A stretch of DNA of 6,578 nt from the NCBI GenBank assembly GCA_017540915.1, contig JAFYAD010000073.1, positions 1 through 6,578 of the forward strand, given 5' to 3'. Below, in pieces: positions 1-6,253 of the stretch (the first letter of the stretch is position 1; every line of letters begins with the position of its first letter). Below the pieces are notes generated by a model that saw only the letters and a program-made list of their open reading frames with translations, ran no database searches and was not told where the DNA came from. The stretch is from Lachnospiraceae bacterium. Lineage in GTDB: Bacteria; Bacillota_A; Clostridia; Lachnospirales; Lachnospiraceae. Made by a program: the position numbers and the translations under genes.

Positions 1-651
1 ATAGAAAAATACAATAAGCGCTATCACCGACAGAGTCCGCGCCACAACCGTGGATATTGCCACACCGGCAACGCCAAGCTTCAAAAACTTCAACGGACCG
101 TACAGGAAAAGATAATTGCCTATGATATTGACAATATTTATCCCCAGGGTTACCCTCATGCCTATTTTGGTATATCCGTTACAACGAAGTATCTGCAGCA
201 TAACGTTGGATACAGCCATCAAAAATCCGCCGCCACCGACTATATATATGTATGTCATGGAGTAGGGTCTCATCTCCGGTGAAACATGCAGAAAGTCCAT
301 GATCAGCGGATTTGCCGCACAAAAAGACAGGCTTAACACAATACCCAACACCAGATTCACCACGATGGCGAGTGTATATATCATGTTCATCCGGTCATAC
401 ATTTTGGCACCGAGATACTGCGCCACAACCACACTTGTAGCTGTGGCGATGATGTTGAACAGTATGATCATCATAAACATGATGATGTTGGCATTTCCCA
501 CCGCTCCAACAGCATATTCGTCAAAGTGGCTCAACATAACGGTGTCCACATTGTTGAGCATAGTGTTCAAAAGCAGCTCCAGAAACATTGGACCTGCCAA
601 TACCAAAAGCGGTGTATTTTCATCAATAACGGTAGTTTTATTCTTTCCCAT
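1..651 (-). CDS. MATE-family multidrug/cation efflux transporter, N-terminal half (partial)
   Basis: Reading the minus strand from the ATG at 651-649 gives 217 residues that stay open to the left edge, so the C-terminal half is missing; complete MATE proteins are about 450 residues. The protein is very hydrophobic, with about six membrane segments near residues 14-34, 52-78, 91-112, 132-155, 166-186 and 193-215. Family-like stretches include PLLVLAGPMFLELLLNT at the start, a NNVDTVMLS loop, and LGVAGVAISTVVAR near residue 192. MATE carriers export cationic drugs or metabolites across the cytoplasmic membrane using Na+ or H+ gradients; the substrate cannot be told from sequence. AAAAGGAC lies just upstream of the ATG and supports this start. 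The gene is divergent from the Hpt gene. I see no convincing promoter for it; a weak TGGACA at 720-715 is followed 17 bases later by a poor -10. Confidence 0.9.
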   Translation of the reverse strand, partial: MGKNKTTVIDENTPLLVLAGPMFLELLLNTMLNNVDTVMLSHFDEYAVGAVGNANIIMFMMIILFNIIATATSVVVAQYLGAKMYDRMNMIYTLAIVVNLVLGIVLSLSFCAANPLIMDFLHVSPEMRPYSMTYIYIVGGGGFLMAVSNVMLQILRCNGYTKIGMRVTLGINIVNIIGNYLFLYGPLKFLKLGVAGVAISTVVARTLSVIALIVFFY

Positions 652-713
652 GATACGTCCTTTTCAACCTGTGAAACTATACTTGGACAGTTGTTTATCA
701 TATATTTCTTCGT

Positions 714-740
714 TTGTCCATATGTTTTTAAAAAGATAAT
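714..740 (+). promoter_or_regulatory. Possible promoter for the Hpt gene
   Basis: GATAAT at 735-740 matches the -10 consensus in five of six bases and sits in an AT-rich tract. TTGTCC at 714-719 is the nearest -35-like element, but the 15-bp spacer is short. Transcription would begin near 747 and give a leader of about 110 nucleotides containing the hairpins described next. This is inference from motif matching only. Confidence 0.35.
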
Positions 741-775
741 ACACAAATTAACCTATGCACCCTTGAAAAGCAAAT

Positions 776-821
776 GCACAGATGTTAAGATAGTATCTGT
801 GCCGGGCAGAATCCAACCGGC
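776..821 (+). promoter_or_regulatory. Structured 5' leader of the Hpt gene: strong hairpin plus overlapping second hairpin
   Basis: GCACAGAT at 776-783 is exactly complementary to ATCTGTGC at 795-802. Pairing continues inward through two G-U and two A-U pairs (784-787 with 791-794), giving a 12-bp stem closed by a three-base loop at 788-790. A second stem, GCCGG at 801-805 with CCGGC at 817-821, shares bases 801-802 with the first, so the two cannot both form completely. No U-run follows, so neither is an intrinsic terminator. The second ends 26 bases before the ribosome binding site. It could be a leader element, an mRNA-stability hairpin or a DNA operator; it matches no riboswitch consensus that I recognise. 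Confidence 0.55.
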
Positions 822-860
822 AATATCATATGTATCATTTTTGCCCCAAAGGAGGTTCAC

Positions 861-1217
861 ATGATAACCATTGACAGTCTTAAAGCATTCGGTGCCGACA
901 CCGCAGACGGCCTTCAAAGATGCCTCAACATGGAATCGTTCTATCTTGATCTCGTGAGCAGTGTCAAAACCGACAAAGGTCTTGACGAGCTTAAGGATTT
1001 TCTGAACGCCGGCGATCTCGACAATGCTTTTGAAAAAGCTCACGCATTAAAAGGAATGTATGGCAACTTATCACTGACGCCGATATATAAGCCATTGAGC
1101 GAGCTCACGGACCTGCTCAGGAGCCGAGAGACCGGCGACAGACAGAGCATCATCGAAAAATGCATGCCGTTGCTGACAGACGTCCTGAGTCAAAAACAAA
1201 AGATTGATGAAATGTAA
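861..1217 (+). CDS. Stand-alone Hpt (histidine phosphotransfer) domain protein
   Basis: This 118-residue protein is a single all-helical Hpt domain. The phosphorylation motif is AHALKGMYGNL, with the phosphoacceptor His at residue 61, followed by the second helix of the four-helix bundle (LTPIYKPLSELTDLLRS). The N-terminal part (LKAFGADTADGLQRC) and an acidic GDLDNAFEKAH approach to the histidine resemble small free-standing Hpt proteins of Lachnospiraceae. Hpt proteins shuttle phosphate between response-regulator receiver domains and hybrid histidine kinases in the cytoplasm. No kinase or regulator gene is adjacent, so the partners must be encoded elsewhere. The start is firm: AAAGGAGGT at 848-856 is a near-perfect anti-16S match four bases before the ATG. 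The gene is monocistronic, with a hairpin leader upstream and a terminator directly after the stop. Hpt assignment is confident; the pathway is unknown. Confidence 0.9.
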   Translation: MITIDSLKAFGADTADGLQRCLNMESFYLDLVSSVKTDKGLDELKDFLNAGDLDNAFEKAHALKGMYGNLSLTPIYKPLSELTDLLRSRETGDRQSIIEKCMPLLTDVLSQKQKIDEM

Positions 1218-1255
1218 AAAACGGATGGCATCCAAACAATGCCATCCGTATTTTT
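1216..1255. terminator. Bidirectional rho-independent terminator between convergent genes
   Basis: A perfect 10-bp stem, ACGGATGGCA (1221-1230) with TGCCATCCGT (1240-1249), encloses a nine-base loop. On the plus strand TTTTT follows at 1251-1255. On the minus strand the A-run 1216-1221 becomes a T-run. It lies four bases after the Hpt stop codon and 20 bases after the stop of the minus-strand secreted-protein gene, so it can end transcription from both sides. Confidence 0.9.
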
Positions 1256-1269
1256 ACCCACGCTATTCT

Positions 1270-3891
1270 CTATACCGTGATCTTAACAATCTTTTCCAAA
1301 ACAAAATGGATCAGTACACCATCCTCATTTTTTCCACCGTCAAACGAGTATTTATTCTTCATATCATCCGCACCGGGATAAGCACTAAACCAGCCCGGAT
1401 CTGCATTTTCCGCGGCATCATTCAGCTTTCCGCCACGTACATCGTCCACCTTAACGGCGTATATCTTATCACCCTTTGAAAGACTGTCATTTCCGAATAT
1501 ATAATCCGGATATTTAACCGTTGTATTTCCGCTTCCGGCGCAATAAGAAACAGAATAGCCGTCCTCAGCCCTCACCAGATCCACATCAGATGTGACATAG
1601 CAATCAGCCTGCTCCGAAGAATTATACTCTACGGAAGGCATTTTCAGGTCATAACTTACCAAAAGTTTTGCCGTATTCCCAAGCTGCTTTCCGGAATCAA
1701 ATGTATTTCCGTACTTTATCACCACATTGTATCGTCCCTGTGCGGCAATATTGTTTTTTGATGAATCGGCGCCATAGTAATATATTTCGTTTATCTGCTT
1801 GTCAGACCTGCTGAAGATGGAAATCTCGCCACCTGCCTTTATGGTAGTATCGCTGCCCATCTTATCCTTTGCCATGTATTCGCTCTTTTGCATCTGACCG
1901 AGATACAAAGTATCATCTTTTGCATTAGAGTAATAATTTGCGCCGTTATAAACATATGCGCAGAGAAGATCATAATTTACTTTATCCCAGTCACCCGCGA
2001 ATGCTCCGGACTTTGACAGGGCTTTTGCTCCAATCTCCCAACCTGCGCTGATTCCTTCGATACCTCCGGTACTCAGGTATCCAAGAGGCTTTCCGCTGAC
2101 ATAAACCGCAAGTCTGGCTTTTGAAGAAAGATTGGAACCCTTGTAATCCGAAATGTACAGATCCTCGGTCTCGACTTTGTATGTCGCAGATATATCCTTT
2201 GCCACGTCACCTTTTACGTCTATCTCCCCGCCTGAAACCGACCATCCGTCCGGGCAGACACTCTTTAACGCATCCGTAACCTTGACGTTGATAACCTTGG
2301 TTATCTCTTTTGTGTTATTGCCCAGATCTCCGGTTGCCGTAACCTCAACGCGATAAGTTCCTGCTGCGGCACCCAGCGCGTCTATGGTCAGATAATCCTG
2401 TCCATCTTTGGTCGTCCATCCGGTTCCTACATCGTTTGTATCCTGTCCCTTAAACGAAACATTCACATCCCATACCGCATCCACGGTCTCGCCAACAGAG
2501 TTAACTGCCTTGACACTGACATCAGCGGTAGGTGAATAGGGAGAATTGTACAGATCAACCGATGACTGTCCTAATTCAACATTGTAAATATTGTTATTAA
2601 TCGATTTTGAAGTCACTGTAAACTTAAATTCACTGCTGACTTCATCAGCGCCTTTGTATTCCGATGCCTTAATGGTGATATCCGTAACTCCGGCATAACT
2701 GCCCGGATATACCGTCAGCACATAATATTTTCCACCGGCTTTCTGATCCCATGACACGGTTGCAACACTCTCTTTTGAAGAGATCACATCTATACTGTCA
2801 TAGATTATTGCCTTACCTTCTTTGCTTTTTACGTAAAAGACAACCTGAAGTTCCTGCGAATCCGGGGTTATATCAAAGTTATCGGTCGTGGAATCCACCA
2901 GATACCACTTTAACAGGTTGCAGGCAAACCGCGCACCCGAAGATTTGGAAGATGTACTGTTTCCTGAATTGTTGCCTGTTCCGTCTCCCGAACCGCTGTC
3001 TTTGCCGTTGTCTGAGCTGTTTCCCGAAACAGTGACTGTTCCGTTTCCGGATACATTGCCATGTATCACTACATCACCGACTGTAAAGGACGATCCTGCG
3101 CCTATGCTTTCTTTTTTGGAACCGTCATCTATTACGACTTCCCCTTCGGTTTTATTGTTTACAGCAGTTCCTTCCGCGCTTGCCGAAGGCTTTACCGAAG
3201 AACCTTCCGCTCCCTTTTCGAATGTTAATACGGACTTTCCGGTTACGGTCACATCACACGGTAAAGCGCCTGCAAAAGAAGCGCCCTCTGCAGCAACGAG
3301 CACATTTGTCCTGTTTGTTGCAGCTCCCTTCAATGTAAGTTCAGATGAAGCATTCAGCTTTGCTTCTTCCAGTGCACCGTCGACGTTCACGCTCACTTTG
3401 CAGCCTGCCTTTTCAACAGAAACACCGGCTGCCTCTCCCGCGATCGTTACGTCTGTCACCGACTTTTCCTTGGCTATGCAGATATCCGTATTTTTAGCCT
3501 GCTTTTTTAAATTGATCTTAAGTTTGCTGTCAGACGAGATAATACTGTTCCCGCCTGCTTTCTCCGTGAAAGACACTGCCTTTTTGACCGTGATCCGGTC
3601 AAATGTGCCGGCGTTTACGATCTTTGTAGCCGCTGACGCAACTACCAGCTTAACCGAGCTGTAATTGCCCTTTTTGATCGTCAGCTTTGCAGCCGTAGAT
3701 TTTATAACTATCTTTTTTGTGGTCCTGTTCACCAGTGCAGCATCCAGCTCACTCTGATCCTTCACCGTGACAGTTCCCTCTCCCTTTGCATATACCGGCA
3801 GAGCGCCTCCTGTCATGTAACCTGCCGGTGCGATAGTCGTAAATGCCAATGCAAATGCGGTCATCAAACCGGCCATTCTGCTTTTCTTCAT
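1270..3891 (-). CDS. Large secreted beta-rich protein with Ig-like domains, function unknown
   Basis: The protein has 873 residues from the ATG at 3891. A signal peptide spans about residues 1-35: a KKSRM basic start, a hydrophobic core, and VYA before the likely cleavage site. Residues 38-275 are short alternating beta-strand-like segments rich in Val, Ile, Lys, Ala and Ser (for example KIVIKSTAAKLTIKKG), resembling a beta-solenoid. Residues 281-319 are a Gly/Ser/Asn linker. Residues 323-429 and 430-541 look like two Ig-like (Big-type) domains, each ending in a V-rich strand (FKFTVTSKS, INVKVTDAL). Residues 542-873 are a Tyr- and Gly-rich region I do not recognise. I see no LPxTG motif, C-terminal membrane segment or SLH domain, so it is either released or held non-covalently. 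It has its own promoter and terminator. Secretion is well supported. An adhesin or matrix role is only a guess. Confidence 0.85.
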   Translation of the reverse strand: MKKSRMAGLMTAFALAFTTIAPAGYMTGGALPVYAKGEGTVTVKDQSELDAALVNRTTKKIVIKSTAAKLTIKKGNYSSVKLVVASAATKIVNAGTFDRITVKKAVSFTEKAGGNSIISSDSKLKINLKKQAKNTDICIAKEKSVTDVTIAGEAAGVSVEKAGCKVSVNVDGALEEAKLNASSELTLKGAATNRTNVLVAAEGASFAGALPCDVTVTGKSVLTFEKGAEGSSVKPSASAEGTAVNNKTEGEVVIDDGSKKESIGAGSSFTVGDVVIHGNVSGNGTVTVSGNSSDNGKDSGSGDGTGNNSGNSTSSKSSGARFACNLLKWYLVDSTTDNFDITPDSQELQVVFYVKSKEGKAIIYDSIDVISSKESVATVSWDQKAGGKYYVLTVYPGSYAGVTDITIKASEYKGADEVSSEFKFTVTSKSINNNIYNVELGQSSVDLYNSPYSPTADVSVKAVNSVGETVDAVWDVNVSFKGQDTNDVGTGWTTKDGQDYLTIDALGAAAGTYRVEVTATGDLGNNTKEITKVINVKVTDALKSVCPDGWSVSGGEIDVKGDVAKDISATYKVETEDLYISDYKGSNLSSKARLAVYVSGKPLGYLSTGGIEGISAGWEIGAKALSKSGAFAGDWDKVNYDLLCAYVYNGANYYSNAKDDTLYLGQMQKSEYMAKDKMGSDTTIKAGGEISIFSRSDKQINEIYYYGADSSKNNIAAQGRYNVVIKYGNTFDSGKQLGNTAKLLVSYDLKMPSVEYNSSEQADCYVTSDVDLVRAEDGYSVSYCAGSGNTTVKYPDYIFGNDSLSKGDKIYAVKVDDVRGGKLNDAAENADPGWFSAYPGADDMKNKYSFDGGKNEDGVLIHFVLEKIVKITV

Positions 3892-3896
3892 TTTTG

Positions 3897-3905
3897 CCTC
3901 CCTTT
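3897..3905 (-). promoter_or_regulatory. Ribosome binding site fixing the start of the large secreted protein
   Basis: On the minus strand AAAGGGAGG ends five bases before the ATG at 3891. The reading frame stays open to a GTG at 3942, which would add 17 residues. That GTG has no ribosome binding site, falls at the predicted transcription start, and would bury the signal peptide, so the internal ATG is the real start. Confidence 0.85.
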
Positions 3906-3947
3906 GGTGTTGTCTTATTGCCTCCGTTCTCAACCACTCCACTATAT

Positions 3948-3975
3948 ATTGTAGTTTTCTTTTTTTTTAAGTCAA
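3948..3975 (-). promoter_or_regulatory. Promoter of the large secreted protein gene
   Basis: On the minus strand TTGACT (3975-3970; five of six -35 bases) is followed after 16 bases by TACAAT (3953-3948; five of six -10 bases). The spacer is almost pure A, and a T-rich tract lies upstream of the -35 box. Transcription would start near 3941, giving a leader of about 50 nucleotides. The match to the housekeeping sigma consensus is good, but the promoter is unproven. Confidence 0.65.
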
Positions 3976-4017
3976 CAAAAAAAATACATTTATGATATAA
4001 AATGCTGTTACTATGAG

Positions 4018-4046
4018 AAAAAAAGATCCGGCCGACCGGCCGGATC
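4018..4046 (-). terminator. Rho-independent terminator of the glutathione peroxidase gene
   Basis: A perfect 9-bp GC-rich stem pairs 4025-4033 with 4038-4046 around a four-base loop. On the minus strand it is followed by seven T (4024-4018). It begins 18 bases after the peroxidase stop codon and precedes the promoter of the next minus-strand gene, so the two genes are separate transcription units. Confidence 0.9.
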
Positions 4047-4064
4047 CGTACATTCATCATACGA

Positions 4065-4610
4065 TTAAAGCAGGGAACCTACGCTTTCCTTCACCTCTTT
4101 CATGTCTGCAGTGGGTTCAAAACGTGCCACCACCTGACCGTTGCGATCTAGCAGGGATTTCGTGAAATTCCATCTGATATAAGCCTTATCCCCGAACTTT
4201 TTGTTATTCATATCCGAAAACTTTACAAGCGCAGCGTTCTTTATGCCTTTTCCGAAACCTTCGAAGGGTTTTTCCGTAGCAAGATACGCAAACAACGGAT
4301 CTGCGCTGTCTCCGTTTACATCGATCTTTGCAAACTGCGGAAACTCTGTTCCGAACTTCATGGTGCAGAATTCATGGATCTCATCTTCCGATCCGGGAGC
4401 CTGGTTTGCGAACTGATTGCATGGGAAATCCAGGATCTCAAACCCCTGATCCCTGTATTCCTTGTACATAGCCTCAAGCGGATCGTAATGCGGTGTGAAT
4501 CCGCAGCCCGTTGCAGTATTGACTATCAACAGGACCTTTCCCTCATAGTCTTTAAGACTAACCTCATTCCCTTTTCTGTCTTTTACCGTGAAATCATAAA
4601 CTGTAGCCAT
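4065..4610 (-). CDS. Glutathione peroxidase family protein (cysteine type, probably thioredoxin-dependent)
   Basis: The 181-residue length is normal for the family. The peroxidatic motif NTATGCGFTPHY places Cys at residue 36 where animal enzymes carry selenocysteine. LDFPCNQF supplies Cys64 and the catalytic Gln66, and RWNFTK supplies Trp147 and Asn148, so the catalytic tetrad is complete. A third Cys at residue 82 (EFCTMKFG) is at the position used as the resolving cysteine in thioredoxin-linked members such as yeast Gpx3, which has the same 36/64/82 arrangement. The enzyme reduces hydrogen peroxide and organic hydroperoxides in the cytosol; thioredoxin rather than glutathione is the likely reductant. 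AGGAGGT six bases upstream supports the ATG at 4610. The gene has its own promoter and terminator, so it appears monocistronic. Family assignment is secure; the electron donor is inferred. Confidence 0.95.
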   Translation of the reverse strand: MATVYDFTVKDRKGNEVSLKDYEGKVLLIVNTATGCGFTPHYDPLEAMYKEYRDQGFEILDFPCNQFANQAPGSEDEIHEFCTMKFGTEFPQFAKIDVNGDSADPLFAYLATEKPFEGFGKGIKNAALVKFSDMNNKKFGDKAYIRWNFTKSLLDRNGQVVARFEPTADMKEVKESVGSLL

Positions 4611-4677
4611 CGTCCTACCTCCTGTTCCTTTTGTCTGTGATTATCTCAATCCATACATTTGATTTTTGTGTTTTTCT

Positions 4678-4702
4678 ATTGCGTGCAATTTGCTTTTGCA
4701 AA
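4678..4702. promoter_or_regulatory. Two adjacent TTGC/GCAA inverted repeats at the peroxidase transcription start
   Basis: ATTGC-GT-GCAAT (4678-4689) directly abuts TTTGC-TTTT-GCAAA (4689-4702, sharing base 4689); both have perfect 5-bp arms. The promoter predicted upstream would start transcription near 4700, so the pair would cover about +1 to +23 of the peroxidase transcript. This suits a repressor operator, but I cannot name the regulator, and in AT-rich DNA short dyads can arise by chance. Confidence 0.4.
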
Positions 4703-4706
4703 ACAT

Positions 4707-4735
4707 ATATTATTATAAAAAAGTTGCCTTGTCAA
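4707..4735 (-). promoter_or_regulatory. Promoter of the glutathione peroxidase gene, with its -35 inside the upstream terminator loop
   Basis: On the minus strand a perfect TTGACA (4735-4730) is followed by a 17-base spacer and TAATAT (4712-4707; four of six bases). Transcription would start near 4700, about 90 bases before the ATG. The -35 box lies mostly in the loop of the terminator of the CAP-protein gene, and the spacer contains that terminator's T-run. A TTATAAT stretch at 4718-4712 resembles one half of a PerR box, but the other half does not match. Confidence 0.6.
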
Positions 4736-4746
4736 GAGGCAACTTT
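4717..4746 (-). terminator. Rho-independent terminator of the CAP-protein gene
   Basis: AAAGTTGCC (4720-4728) pairs exactly with GGCAACTTT (4738-4746), and one more T-A pair closes the stem at 4729 and 4737. On the minus strand six T follow (4722-4717, partly within the stem), then ATAATA. It lies eight bases after the CAP gene's stop codon. The plus-strand side is also followed by a long T-run within the next 15 bases, but no plus-strand gene ends here. Confidence 0.88.
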
Positions 4747-4754
4747 AATTTTTT

Positions 4755-6203
4755 TTATTTTGTTTTAACGGAGGCTTTCCCGGACCACTTGCCGTAAAGA
4801 GTACTATCCTCTTTTTCTATATATGCTCTTATCCTGAAGTAATACTTTTTTCCGGACTTCAGATTATCTATAGTGACCGACAGGTCCTTACCCATATCTA
4901 TATATTTTGTCTTCTTAGCCTTAAATTTTTTGGTTGTGCTGTAGCAGAACTCATAACCCGAAACATTTTCTATCTCGCCGCGGGATACCGTGATCTTTTT
5001 GGCCTTCTTAACCGACAATGACGGTTTTGCCATTGCAGGGATCTCAGTTATCTCCTTCCAATGCGCGTAGAGAATAGTATCCTCCGCATAGACCTTCTGC
5101 CCTGTAACCTTTTCAGCAGTATCTTCCCTGCCTGTGAACCATCCCTCAAATTCATATCCTTCCCGGACAGCTACCGGCAAAGAAGAGATCATCTTATTGA
5201 CAGTCTTTACTTCATCGACATCGCATCTACCTCCGGTTGGATAATATTCCACCGTATATTCAATACGATCGATCACCGAAACAGGTATAGTAAACTCTTT
5301 GCCCAGAGTAAATACAGTCAGTTCGGCATCCCCTTTTTTCTCCGCTTTCAGCTTTTTATCTTTCAGGGACAAGATACCGGTCTCACCCAAATCCAGATCA
5401 AACTCGGAAACGATGGGACACAGATATGTTTTTGCGGAATTTACATTTTCGTCCATTTCCAGAAAGATCTGCATATCCTTCAGATCTTTTTCCGTACCGA
5501 TCTCCATGGTGATGTATTTCTCACTGGCAGAGATTTCTTCTATCCTGGAGGGGTTTACCACTACCGTGTAATCGGCGCCTGCAGTGTCCGTTTCAGCAGT
5601 GTCGTCGTATGTATTTGTAAGATCACCGAATTCCTGCACCCAGTAATGAGTCTTGTTGTAATATAAATGCGCTACGCCCACACCGGTGTAATCCGCTGAC
5701 AACATTTTTCTGCGGTGCTCCTGACCGTATACACCGCCTTTATCTTCGCGTAAAGCTACAATAGCTGCCGACACGTTATCCTGTCCGTATGTCATATTCT
5801 CTGCGCAATTATCACCGGTATAGTCGCATTCTGAATATGCAGTCTTCCACATCTGTCCCGAAGGTCTTTTCTCATCGTAACATAAAGCGATCTCAAGGGC
5901 TCTTTTCATGGCCACTTTTTCGAGAGTGTAGTCATACTCCAGCTCCGGCAGAGAATCGCACTCCACCTTCTCACCGCTTTCCTCATCGTAATACCATGCA
6001 TCTTTGCCGCTTCTGAACTGATTGATCAACGGCAGCATCTTTCTGGCATCAGCCTGCCTGAAGGACGCATTTATGGTCACATTTATCATCCCATCGGCTG
6101 CCTTGACTCTATCCGTATTCAACAAAGGCAATCCCGCAGTCATCACAAATATCAGCAATAAAGCCGCAAACCGTTTTATTTTTTTCATTTTTTCAAAACC
6201 CAT
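4755..6203 (-). CDS. Secreted CAP (SCP/PR-1-like) domain protein with Big-like, Listeria-Bacteroides repeat and fibronectin-like domains
   Basis: The 482-residue protein starts with a signal peptide (about 1-35, cleavage after RVKA). A CAP domain covers about 53-195: LPLINQFRSG, the RPSG turn, NCAENMTYG (Glu135), HRRKML (His163) and HYWVQEFGD. The cavity histidine expected two residues before RP reads as Glu111. Residues 215-313 look like a Big-type Ig fold. Residues 316-382 are one Listeria-Bacteroides (InlB B-type) repeat ending GYEFEGWF...LYAHW. Residues 394-482 resemble a fibronectin type III domain (SGKKYYFRIRAY). No sortase motif or membrane anchor is visible. Bacterial CAP proteins are secreted and mostly uncharacterised; an envelope or surface-binding role is inferred. 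The start is the second in-frame ATG, chosen by its ribosome binding site. The gene lies 50 bp after the ligase gene with no terminator between them, so co-transcription is possible. Confidence 0.9.
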   Translation of the reverse strand: MGFEKMKKIKRFAALLLIFVMTAGLPLLNTDRVKAADGMINVTINASFRQADARKMLPLINQFRSGKDAWYYDEESGEKVECDSLPELEYDYTLEKVAMKRALEIALCYDEKRPSGQMWKTAYSECDYTGDNCAENMTYGQDNVSAAIVALREDKGGVYGQEHRRKMLSADYTGVGVAHLYYNKTHYWVQEFGDLTNTYDDTAETDTAGADYTVVVNPSRIEEISASEKYITMEIGTEKDLKDMQIFLEMDENVNSAKTYLCPIVSEFDLDLGETGILSLKDKKLKAEKKGDAELTVFTLGKEFTIPVSVIDRIEYTVEYYPTGGRCDVDEVKTVNKMISSLPVAVREGYEFEGWFTGREDTAEKVTGQKVYAEDTILYAHWKEITEIPAMAKPSLSVKKAKKITVSRGEIENVSGYEFCYSTTKKFKAKKTKYIDMGKDLSVTIDNLKSGKKYYFRIRAYIEKEDSTLYGKWSGKASVKTK

Positions 6204-6209
6204 TGTTTT

Positions 6210-6216
6210 CCCCCCT
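6210..6216 (-). promoter_or_regulatory. Ribosome binding site fixing the start of the CAP protein
   Basis: AGGGGGG on the minus strand ends six bases before the ATG at 6203. The in-frame ATG seven codons upstream (6224) and the one five codons downstream (6188) have no such sequence in front of them, so the middle ATG is preferred. The G-run is an imperfect version of AGGAGG. Confidence 0.7.
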
Positions 6217-6253
6217 GCTATCATCGATCCGGTGTCACAAGGTCTTTAGTCCC

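Noticed and set aside
740..860. Cyclic-di-GMP or other known riboswitch upstream of the Hpt gene
   Set aside because: The leader contains GCACAG- and CCGG-like words reminiscent of the GEMM class, but the order, spacing and tetraloop-receptor elements of that class are not present.
299..864. Plus-strand open frames opposite the MATE gene
   Set aside because: The minus strand gives a continuous, typical MATE N-terminus through 651, so the plus-strand frames are antisense shadows.
753..1043. 96-codon minus-strand frame overlapping the Hpt gene
   Set aside because: The plus strand carries an intact Hpt motif and a near-perfect ribosome binding site; the minus-strand frame is its antisense shadow and runs into the divergent intergenic region.
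2888..3664. 258-codon open frame on the plus strand opposite the large secreted protein
   Set aside because: It lies within the well-supported minus-strand gene, opposite its Ser/Ala/Val-rich part. The translation is Pro/Ser/Thr/Phe-rich as expected of an antisense shadow, and it shows no family motif.
3892..3942. 17-residue N-terminal extension of the large secreted protein from a GTG
   Set aside because: It has no ribosome binding site, begins at the predicted transcription start just past the -10 box, and would place charged residues before the signal peptide.
4712..4729. PerR box in the peroxidase promoter
   Set aside because: Only one half-site, TTATAAT, matches; the second half diverges at most positions and AT-rich -10 regions produce such matches often.
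5061..5666. 201-codon open frame on the plus strand opposite the CAP-protein gene
   Set aside because: The opposite strand encodes recognisable CAP, Listeria-Bacteroides repeat and Ig-like segments here; the plus-strand translation has no recognisable domain.
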